Below are positions 14,111 to 24,600 of a stretch of 64,000 nt of DNA, in pieces (the first letter of the stretch is position 1; each line of letters begins with the position of its first letter). The stretch is from contig NW_002060944.1 of NCBI RefSeq assembly GCF_000150275.1, forward strand, positions 6,226,857 to 6,290,856. Reading direction: 5' to 3'. Both the position numbers and the translations under genes were made by a program. Source of the DNA: Trichoplax adhaerens (taxonomy: Eukaryota; Placozoa; Uniplacotomia; Trichoplacea; Trichoplacidae). The notes beneath the pieces are model-generated. The model did not search any database, was not told the DNA's origin, and worked only from the letters and a program-made list of their open reading frames with translations.

Positions 14111-15301
14111 GGCTTTGCTTTTGCAAGCAATTTATAGCTTCACACAGGATACTTTTGATGGAAAAACATTGTCCCTATTGACTGGCTTTTGTTTCAGATT
14201 TAAGCGCTCGAAATTACGGCAGCAATTTATAAGATATAATCTAGGACAAAAATAACCACGGGTTAAAACTTTCCAGCTTTTATTTCTAATAAGTTGCAAA
14301 AAGCTTTCAAAGGTACAACGCGTAATATAATTATATATTTTGGTATGTTTTTCGTTTGATATTTTCGCAGCAAAAAAGTAATTTTTGAAAGTATAGCACA
14401 GCAGTTAATCAAGGTTAGTATTTTCATAACTGCTGCAAAATGACTGTAAGAGCTTTTCAGCCTTTTCTATTGTAGTATAGAAATAATTCAAGATTGACTA
14501 CAACTTTTTAAATTTAACAAAATAAAGTCTATGTGGACAACAGTACTGTAGATGTTTAGAATTCTCGTTATTAATAGTTACAATTCGTACGTTATTATTA
14601 ACAAGTTTTCCTTTTAATGATGGAGTAATATTTACTAAATTGCTATGCTATTCCTTCTATTTATTCTATGAAGTTTATAATTATTAAAGCTATCACGTCC
14701 AAATTCTGTGTTGAAATAGTTACCAACGTACATAATATCGTATATATCAATAAATGCATTTTATGTTTACGATGGTAGGAAAAGTGCGATGACAACGTGT
14801 CAGCAAATGTATGTGTGTCCTTCCATTAAATCAAGAATTCTTTATGTAAATATGGAAACAAATATCGTTAAAATATACAGTATTGTGCAAATATATTCAT
14901 TATATATAATAAAACGACGAAGGTTATCATATTAAATGAAATGGAAGACGAATGTAGATAATTTTCACAAATACGGTATAGTGATAGTATCTAAAGTAGA
15001 CGCCGTCTGGAATTCATAGAAGAATGAGTTCTACTATAAGTTATACAGTATATATATATATAACATCTCCCAATTACGTGTATTTTTTGTTTACATGCCT
15101 ATATATAATAATAAAGGTGTGATTTCTAATTCTTATTTCATCAAGCTATAATAATCGGCTACATGTTGGTAAAATGATACCGTTGTTAACAACTGCGGCA
15201 TCTACCAGTAAGGATAGTAAAGATATACAAGATAGATATTTCCTTGTGCGACTTACGGTAAGGTAAAGTACTTCTTCATGCAACATATACTAATATGTGT
15301 G

Positions 15302-15605
15302 TTTATTCATTAAAAGAAGGAATGGCATGACAAAATAGTCAATTTTCAATTTCTAGCTATATTAGTGAACGACACGAGTGAACAAGATGAAATTAGCTGA
15401 GATTTCAAATGGAAATCGCATTATCTTATTGGCAGTCAGTACTATGCAACAGGATTATTCTATACTATGGATATTCGTTAAAAAGAGAATGACATGAGAA
15501 AATAGTCAATTTTCAATTTCTAGCTATACCAGTTCACGACACGAGTGAACAAGATGCGATTAGCTGTAATTACGGATGCAAATTGCGATATCTTATCGAT
15601 CGCTA
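15302..15605. repeat. Direct duplication, offset 167 bp
   Basis: A block of about 130 bp is present twice. The word AAAATAGTCAATTTTCAATT begins at 15332 and 15499. In both copies it is followed by TCTAGCTATA and then by ACGACACGAGTGAACAAGATG. Within the shared core the copies are close to identical, so this duplication is younger than the other arrays in the region. Confidence 0.85.
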
Positions 15606-16238
15606 TAGCTTTAAGTGATTGCAAAGTTAGCAAAATACTGTACTTTAAACAGTGAGGAAAAATAGGGCAAGTTAATATGCAATTTTTGCTTCTTTTCTAA
15701 TTTCTGTCTTGAACTGTTTCATTGCCTTGAGCGAAATTGGTACTTTGTGTTTAGGATCGAATAAGGAATTTGCAGTCACTGTCATTACATTTCTTCTAAG
15801 TACAAATTTTGTATAATCGTGAAAGACTCGAAATTAGTGAATCTACAGTAAATCGGATGTTATTACATATTCTTGATCGAATTAAGTTTCTACTTGACAT
15901 AACTAGTTCTGACAGACCACAGCATCAAATCAATAAGAGGGTAGGCCACTCGTATGTTGTGAACTCGTGACAGTTGCTGTTGAAAGATTTCAAACTAAAT
16001 GTTATATAAGCGTTTATGAATTCGTCAGTACCCGATACAGTGAGCAAAAATCAATACATCTGCAGTCGAAGACATTGCTACTGTCTGCACACTGTAGAGA
16101 GAAAAATGAGAGTTTTTCTACACCGAAAAATTGATGCTAACAAGCAAAAACATATAAGTGACGAAGATACGTGGTGGAAGAATCATCTGGCCTAAAACGA
16201 CGTTATAGATATGCCATTTCCCCCCCCCCCCCCCGGGG

Positions 16239-16288
16239 NNNNNNNNNNNNNNNNNNNNNNNNNNNNNNNNNNNNNNNNNNNNNNNNNN
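16239..16288. other. Assembly gap (50 N) behind a homopolymer
   Basis: Exactly 50 Ns follow 15 Cs (16220-16234) and four Gs (16235-16238). A round 50-N run usually marks a gap of unknown size. The C/G run is probably the sequencing block. Open frames crossing it are not meaningful. Confidence 0.97.
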
Positions 16289-17053
16289 TTAAGTTGATCT
16301 TAACACTATTTGAGAACCACATACAGTACAGCGTCACAGAACTAGAGACGGGTATCAACTGGCTATCAAAAAATTTTCATAGTTTATCTTTGGGAGACTC
16401 GTCCAATGCTGTCCCTCTCTATCACAATTGGTTAAAAATAACATGTGGCCGCAAATGAATGAAGTGTACATCATGCATACGACTGCTCCTTCGTCCCACA
16501 AAGTCTATTATCCCGATCATCATCTGAAAGAATCTGAATAGGTCAAATGACATATACCGTACAATTCGCGATCCTATTACATCTACTGTGCTTCAAGGAT
16601 ATTTAACAACAAAAATTTCATGTATGCTTGTACAATACAGAACACTGTACGATGAAACATTTTGGAAGTCCCTGATGTACATACAGTACTATCATTACTT
16701 TACTGACATTTAGAATTTCTCATAGAGATACGATATTATACAGTACTGTACAGTGAACACTGTATGGTATAAGAAAATGAGAAAAGTAAGTGTGCAATGT
16801 GCAGTCGCAGACTATGCAGACTCGACAGCAGATTGAAGATTGAATGTCAGCAGAAGGCTACATGGAGGTACTTACTGTACGGTCTTTCAAAAGAAACTAA
16901 ACATGACATGTACTGTACTTCTCAGTATTAGATAGCTCAAGGTACCCCATTACAGACTATTCCTGCGCATTAGCCCTAACCATTTTGCATCAATTACTTT
17001 GTACACTTCGTCTAAGCTGTCCTACTGATCCATTAGACATGTATTGACATATC

Positions 17054-17186
17054 TAAAAAAAAATCCAGAAATCGTCCAATCTCACGTGGCGCGAATCAAA
17101 TTTGTGTCCTGCACCATCGCCGTGCGATTGCTTGATTTAATTTGCACCGCGTGAGATTGGACGATTTCTGGATTTTTTGTAGATAC
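17054..17186. mobile_element. Foldback (MITE-like) element with ~29-bp inverted arms
   Basis: The left arm (17058-17086) and right arm (17150-17178) are perfect inverted copies. The arm starts AAAAAATCCAGAAATCGTCC and ends with CAATCTCACG. Imperfect pairing extends outward through 'atatcta/tagata', and nested AATCAA/TTGATT words lie inside the ~63-bp loop. The element has no coding capacity. Short length, terminal inversion and AT-rich ends fit a miniature inverted-repeat element, but I could not define target-site duplications. It could equally be a stand-alone palindrome. Confidence 0.6.
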
Positions 17187-17562
17187 TGTACGGTATGTCA
17201 AACCATGTCTAATGTACAGTACTGTACTGTACTGTACGTCCCCGGTCTTTTTAGACGGTAGGGAAGTTTTGAAGGAAAACGGGGGGGGGGAGGGTGAAAT
17301 TTTTTCTTTAGCAGTCCTTGCTACTGCGCATACTGTATCAAGTGTCTCATAAGTCTTTCCCGATGATTGAAATTATATGAAATTCTAATTTTAAAGTAGT
17401 GTACAGTACAGTACAGTACTGTACATGTTAATGTTCGGGTTAGGGTTATAGTACTGTACTGTACGGTACTTTAGACTGGCGCAGTTGACAGTACAGTACT
17501 GTACGTTACGGTGGCCCAGAAGGGACACGCAAGGTTTTACGATGTTTGACCCAACTGTAACA

Positions 17563-17577
17563 GGGTTAGGGTTAGGG
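17563..17577 (+). repeat. Interstitial telomere-like repeat
   Basis: Consecutive GGGTTA units read GGGTTAGGGTTAGGG; a shorter GGGTTAGGGTTA occurs at 17435-17446. TTAGGG is the usual animal telomere unit. Both copies lie within the palindrome cluster. Confidence 0.8.
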
Positions 17578-18035
17578 TACAGTACTGTACACTAAACTGT
17601 GCAGTATTGTACAGTACACCGCAATAGTGCCCGCATGCGTTTCCTTTCTGGGCCACAGTAGTACAGTGCAGTACTGTACAGTGTAAGTTGTTCTTTTACG
17701 AGTTTTGCAATACTGTACAGTACTGTAATGTACTGTACACTGTACTGTACAGTATTTCCCCATTGATTGATTTACAGTACATTGTACTGTATTTACTGTA
17801 CTGTACAGTACAGTACAGTACTGTACAGTATTTATTTATTTACTACTGTACTGTACAGTGACTGGATTACTCATAAAGTCACACTCACAAGTCACAACGA
17901 GACTCACAGTGCGCGATCAATTAATCATATCATATTGAGTATTGAATATTACAGTACTGTACACTGTACAGCATGGATGATACTGTACAGTACAGTGTAC
18001 AGTACTGTACATGATGCAACATGATTACGCCCCAT

Positions 18036-18075
18036 CTTCTACCGTACTGTAGCGTAGTGCACAGTACAGTAGAAG
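18036..18075 (+). other. 15-bp hairpin next to the BTAF1 promoter
   Basis: CTTCTACCGTACTGT (18036-18050) pairs with ACAGTACAGTAGAAG (18061-18075) with one mismatch around a 10-base loop. The stem contains the GTACTGT word of the neighbouring cluster, but its flanking CTTCTAC/GTAGAAG arms are specific to this site. Confidence 0.75.
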
Positions 18076-18183
18076 ACCCACTACTGTAGTCAACAGACCA
18101 GTATTTGGAAAACTATGCAAAAGTCATTCCCTGTAACCGTACGGTACCATGACGGTACAGTATCTGCACGTGACAAGTTGCAC

Positions 18184-18310
18184 TGACGTCAAAGGACTGT
18201 AGAAGGTTTGCCACCGTTATGTCGATGGATGGTATATAAATACAAACCTCCACTCTGCACTGACACTCGAACTCCGCATTCTACGCACTTGTACTACGCC
18301 GTCGCCGCTA
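18184..18310 (+). promoter_or_regulatory. Probable BTAF1 core promoter and non-coding first exon
   Basis: A perfect CRE palindrome TGACGTCA lies at 18184-18191 and a TATA box TATATAAATA at 18233-18242. Base composition turns distinctly GC-richer from about 18245 to 18310. A start of transcription would be expected near 18262-18272. The segment closes with a strong donor, GCTA|GTGAGT (exon end 18310), which would make it a 5'-UTR exon spliced to an acceptor near 18668-18670, just ahead of the BTAF1 start codon. The motifs are seen in the sequence. Their use, and the assignment to BTAF1 lying 365 bp downstream, are inferred. Confidence 0.55.
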
Positions 18311-18675
18311 GTGAGTCTTGACTGCACTCCATAGTAGTTTATAGTCATAGCCGTAAAAGACTGTACCTATCCAAGTTGACTTGTAGCGTTACCGCATTGA
18401 CAGCAGTAAGCGAACGTACTGTACATCAGTTTAGAGCGTAGGTTTCTATAATGAATTGTCAGTGATTCTTACTAGCAAGAAACGTTCAAGTACACTGTCC
18501 AAAGTAGTGAATGAGTATTAGAATAATGCTGCATTTACCTGACACAAACACAATATTATAGTTTGTATCGATTTTAGAAATAGAAAGGCATCTTGGATAC
18601 ATTTACCAACACTAGCTTTTTATTGGAAATTGGTTGAATTCAAGCATTTCTACTTTATCCACTCAAAGAGAAGCA

Positions 18676-21600
18676 ATGGATACTAGGTATTTAAGCGATC
18701 ATTTAGAAATGATGTTTTATTCTAAGTTAAATAAGGATTAGTAGGAGAAGAATTCTGAATGACTTTCGCAAAACGCCAACTTTGTTCTGTTCTAATGGTA
18801 CTACAATAGTGTACGGTACTGTACAGTATGATGTTGATATCATCTTATGGAGAGTATTGAACAGTTTTAATCATATCCATTTCGACCTCTACCTTTCCAA
18901 ATTGAAAGTATTTCACTGTGATAACTTGCCACTGTATCATTGAACTTGTCATCGTATCTGCCTGCTTTGGTGTTAACATCGTTGTTGTGGCTTCAATTTT
19001 ATACAGGCTAGACAGGTTATTAATCTTACTCGACAGTGGTTCTCATTCAGCGATTAAGCGAGCAGCAGCGGTGCAGCTAGGAGATATAGTAAAACTTCAT
19101 CCGGAAGAACTAGACAACTTGCTCAACAAAGTAAGTCAAACCACAGTCTTCAGTACTGTACATACAGTACACTGTACTGTAACCTGTACAGTACTGGGCG
19201 TTACAATACAGTACAGTACAGTACAGTGTTTTTTATTCTCAAGTACAGTACTGTACAGTCAAGTACTGTAGTGAGCGGTAACATTAGACCCTTCAGCGCC
19301 TGCCTCCTCAACGCTTTACAATAATAATTATTATTATTATTATTATTATAAAATGACAATATGGACAGTATAGAAATTTATGAAATTGCCGTAAATTGAT
19401 CATGAGAATTAGATTAAAGTCATTCTCATTTCAGAATGTGCAAACCATTTACAGTGAACACGTTCAACTTTATCATAAGTACACCCTAATAGCATCAAAA
19501 TACCGTTCAAGCAATTACATCATGACATAATGTGTACTGTACAGTACAGTGCAGTAATTAACTTGATGATTCTGTATGCACAATTGTTTGATGCGTCAAG
19601 TGCACTTATTTTAAAGGGCATACCTAGTAACGTTTACCAGATAGATATATCTATATCTTTAAGCGTGGATACAGTTCAATATAGTCATGCTTAACTACTT
19701 TACTCATAAATGCATTATAATAAAGTTATATGTGTATTACTAGACGAATAGATACTGCTACTATTTACAGTGTATTTTGAGTACAATATTTCCTTTCATA
19801 TTCTGGATGTGAATAGCGATCAACAAGTAGAGTGCCTGGAAAATGATATAGACAAGCATAAAAATACTAAAAATCGTACATCACAATAACAGAGGTACCA
19901 CACTTATGGCTGTATTCTATTATACCAAATATATGAGAATAGCTGCTAGATCGTGATGCAAACACTCTGCTAAGTTGAAGATGAAATTGACAATAACATA
20001 TCTGCAGTTAGGCCACTCAATTCAGTAAAGTTTAGAGTACTCCTTCAATGATGTATTGCGTTAACAAAAATTCTAAATTATACATATGAATATTCGCATA
20101 AGTTGTAAATCACTATCATTGGAATAGATCCAATATACTAATAGCATGTTTCTAATCAAATTGGTTCAAATATCTTCGACTTATTTATTCCCAAATTATA
20201 CCTTCTCTAAGTATTATAAATCTACCTGTTAGGTATTTGTTTATTTTACCAAAAAAAATTGGGATACTAGAATCGCTGCAGGCGAAGCTGTAGAAGCAAT
20301 TGCTAAAAATGTACCTTTGTGGAATCCAAGTTTCAATTGTCGTAACAGTAAGTATACTTGAGCCTTCATATATCTGATTTCTATCGTTTCGAAGTAATTA
20401 TTTATAAGGCAATCAACGAAGGAAGCTACTTTGCGACTAACTTCAATCTTTAATCATGCTAAAATTACAATATCTGTAACAAATATACAAAATGAAAATG
20501 ACATTTTAAGGAGAATTGCTTTAAAAGCGAATTTAATAACCCTGGTTACACCATAGCGACTAGCTTTGTGTATTGATTTTTTACGTCATATAACATCCTA
20601 CTAATTGTATATATCCCTAATCATCTCATTACTGATTACGATATGTAGATTTGCTTATTCAAATCTTTTACATGCTGTTACAGGTACATCATTACCAAAA
20701 GTAAAGGGAGTCAATGTCGATAAATTTAACTTGACTCGTGTAATGCAATCTGCTTCTGTTATGGTATCATCTGTCCACGATAATGAAAGTGAACAACTAA
20801 CAAGTAAAGACATACCAGTCAGTCAGCAAATTGCCGAACAGAAAACAGCGTTAAAGAAGGTGTTTACTATTAAAGGAGCACCACAGGGTAAATATCCACA
20901 TAAGTATGCAATGTATTAAATAATAATAGTATGCTTATAGAAAATTATATAATATTTAGTATATTTAGTAAGGTTTAAAATAATACACTTTTTCTGTATA
21001 TTTATTAACAATTTTACATTCTTCTCCGTTGTTTATACTTAGATGTATTTGGTACGGAAGAATTATTTGACGATAAAGATTTAGTTCTCCATTCTACTGA
21101 AGAACTATCAGGACGAGTTAGTCATACTCTTATTCTTCTACATGGATACATATTATAGTGAACTAACCGCGCGAGTTGACATTTTATCTCAGCTTCACCT
21201 ATCAATCGTAGTATCTTACATCAATTAAACGAAATAGCTGTGATCATTAGATAATAATCTAAAATTATAAGATTAAAATAGTGATTTAATGCCATTATCA
21301 CACAATTAAAATTAGGTATATAGGAGCCCACTCAAAATTATCGAACAAGAAATTACTGCAGCTTTAGTAGTAGATAACTTTCCTATTGCACCACTAAAGA
21401 GAAGAGCCGATAATGAAGTTGCCGAGCTACCAGTAGCAAAAAAAATGTATGTTACACTACTAATTTTGTTTTAAGCATAAATTAAGATATCAAGGACAAT
21501 ACTATTAATTATTATCAAACTCATTTACTAGGCATTTAAAAGTAGATATGGAAGGGATGGAACAGGTAGTCAAGGGTGATAGAGAGGCTATAATAACTAA

Positions 21601-24600
21601 AGATCAGGTAGCAATATATCTGATTTTAGCGTATCTATTGCATATTTGCCAATATGGATATTAATATTTTATACTTTATACTTACACGAGTATTTCATGT
21701 ACCGTCTGATTTTTTTGGTAATACCAATATCATTAGCCTCAAAGTAAATGGCCGTTTGCGTGGTTTTGCGATAAGCTAGTGAAAGAGTTATTTAATGTAG
21801 AATGGGAGGTTTGTCATCAGTTTTTCTCGTCATAATTGATAGAAAGAAAATTTTACAGTACTGTATACTGTCTGTTTCATTTTATACCGAATGTTGTTCA
21901 CAGTTACTAACAGTCAAAACAACATTGGCTATAACTTAGGTAAGACAGGGTGCGGCTATCGGTTTACGTGAAATAATTAAACTTCATGGAATCAGAGCCG
22001 GTTATACAAATGAAGCCCCTATAGAAACGGTTAGCAATGAAGTTATCAACCGATTGACTCGTTAAAGTCATTTTTAAAGGCCTATAGCCTGATTTATTAA
22101 TTCCCATATTATTATAGCAAAAACTTCAAAACGCAACTTGGTTGTCAAAACTAGCACTCAAGCTCGTTTGCGTTCTAGCACTTGATAAATTTGGCGACTT
22201 CGCTTCGGATGAGGTAGAGAAATATATATTCTTAGAAATGCTGAGGTAAACGGCAAGTTCTATATATATATCTATCTTAATCATATAGGTTGTAGCTCCT
22301 GTCCGGGAAACCTGTGCTCAAACTCTAGGGGCAGCTATACACCACATGAGTGAAGACAATGCTAAACAAATTTTACATTTGTGCCTATCTATGCAGCAAC
22401 ATTCGAATTGGGAAGCACGACATGGTGGATTACTTGGGATTAAGTATTTATTAGCGGTTAAACAGGTATACATATATATACGTTACAAAAAATATATGTT
22501 TACTATTAAAATAGTTGAAAATTTCAATATTTAATCAATACCTACAATATAATTTCTATTTAGTCCATAGTAAGGGAAGTTCTTCCGTCTATATTACCAT
22601 CAATTCTTGAAGCATTAAAGGACCATAATGATGATGTAAAAGCCGTTGCTGCCGACACTTTGGTACCCGTAACGCAACACTTAATTGAAACATTTCCAAA
22701 CAAGGTAGATTTAATTTATAATTATTGTAGTTCTAGTATAATTATTATTTCAGTTATTGATATTTTATCATTAAAATTCTTTCAGATTACATCTATACTT
22801 AATATTCTATGGGATAGCGTTAAAAATCTTGATGATCTTACAACATCGACTAGCAGTATCATGACACTTTTATCGTCACTATCATTAAGAGCAGTAAAAG
22901 CAGGTTGCTTATCCTTACAACCTTTCCATCAATTAGTCCCAAGTCTTTGGCCGCCAATGTCACATACGGTAGCATCAGTTCGTGAGGCTGCACTTGATAC
23001 GCTTAGAACCTTATTAGAATCAAATGATATTGATGGTAAGGACGAAATTATAATAATTCTAATTAATTCGCAGTTGATAGTATTCCATATGTCGTACGGT
23101 AAGATTTCGTTATTAATAAATTTCTATTAAATTATCAGGCGAACCTCCAGCCCAGTGTTCATGGACACCTGATATAATAAATAAGACGCTTCGTTTTCTT
23201 TATCAGAGAATTATCCTAGAAAGTAATATTAAAATATTTGATATGTTACTAGATGTAAGTATTGGTACTGTATATATATATCATATTGCATATTTTGACT
23301 TCTACATATTGTTAATGATATGTCTAATTGTAAATTAAAAAAATTAGGTTTGGCGGTCGTTTCTTATGCATTGCTCTTTATCTGACCTAAACTTTTCGTG
23401 TGAAAAATCCCTTAATACTTGGTTGTACTTGCTTATGACAAGACAGAGGCAAAACATTGAAGGTCATGTTTTACTCCCGACGAAAGAATCTGAACCGACC
23501 ATAAATTCATTTATTGGAGGTTGCATCTCTGCTGATGATCCAACAACAATCGAAAATGCTGATACAAGAGCTCGATTCGGTGCTTCCAGGTAATCATTAT
23601 AATATTATTTGTTAAATCAGTTCTGCTGTATTGTCGAAATTGTTATTATCATTGTTTGATATTATTCTAGTAGCAATTTATAGTTTAGCTTGCATTTTAT
23701 TAAATCGATTTTTTTAATTTAGGGCACTGGGCTATTTATGCTGTCATATTATGAAACTAAATTCTACTTCACTGTCCTATCGTATTTTAAATGAATTCTT
23801 AATGAGTGCGTTGAATACCAATTCTGCCGTGAATATTATGTGTACTAGTTTAGTCCTTTACGATTGGGCGTCTATTGCACGCAAGGAATACAATAGCGAC
23901 TTGGTATGTCAGCGTTACTCGCAAATAAATCTAAGATTTATATTATAATTCTTTGATCGGTCTAACTAGTGCAACTTTTACAACCATGTAGGAAAAATGT
24001 TTCCCAAGAACCCTTACAAATAAATTGGCGTTATTGTTAAATCAAGAGCCTGGCATCTATGACGAATTATTCACTATGAATGATAGTATGCAGACAGGAA
24101 CCAAGGTAATTCATATTAGTTCAATTCTGATAGCGTGATTTCAACTTATAATGATATTTTAAATAATTTCGGGACGCTTTAGGCTGTAGCTATACATCTC
24201 GTTAGAGCTGGCTTTAGAGATAGAATAAAGATACCTGCTGGGTTTGTTTTTATTGCTGTTACTAAATCTGCGATATGTAATTTTTGTTAGTAATTAGTGA
24301 TAGTTATTAGCATTAATTTATTATACTCTTATGAATTTATCCATAGGGAGTTTACCATTGATGAGGCGATACGCCTTTGCAATTTTGCTATTAGTGAGGC
24401 TAAAAGCAGTAAGGTAAGTAAATTTTACATTTAAAACAACTAATAATTATTTCACAAACGGTGACAATATGTTTTACTTTTCGTATGAAAAATAATTAAA
24501 CCGTCTCCCTTAGTATAATTGACTGTATCATTGGATCTTTAGGAAATTATCAGCAAAGTTAAAGCACTAGTTCCAGTCATAAACGATCTAAAATTAATGA

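Larger units (their letters stand above)
17210..18075. repeat. Dense cluster of self-complementary TGTACAGTACTGTACA words
   Basis: The palindromes TACTGTACAGTA and GTACAGTACTGTAC, with one-base variants, occur again and again. Examples lie near 17214, 17400, 17450, 17490, 17578, 17660, 17710, 17775-17830, 17842, 17951 and 17980-18010. Because every word is its own reverse complement, both strands show the same pattern and many nested hairpins are possible. The 63- and 85-codon open frames here (17572-17763 on the minus strand, 17767-18024 on the plus strand) are repeat artefacts. The cluster ends just upstream of the BTAF1 promoter region. Confidence 0.85.
268..18100. other. Gene-poor AT-rich region with decayed tandem repeats
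   Basis: No convincing coding exon was found here on either strand. Open frames are short, low in complexity and often lie inside repeats. No tRNA or rRNA was recognised. Structured parts are listed separately: degenerate tandem repeats at 1225-1635, 4330-4735, 5700-6835, 8135-8400, 9608-10070, 13885-14110 and 15302-15605; an AG microsatellite; the assembly gap; and the palindrome-rich zone from 16.6 kb. Stretches between them, for example 10.1-13.8 kb, look like plain AT-rich sequence. Confidence 0.6.

Noticed and set aside
16171-16458. 95-codon open frame crossing the N gap
   Set aside because: It depends on unknown bases and a poly-C run; neither flank resembles protein.
17572-18024. 63- and 85-codon frames made of Tyr/Cys/Thr/Val
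   Set aside because: Direct translation of TGTACAGTAC repeats; same pattern on both strands.
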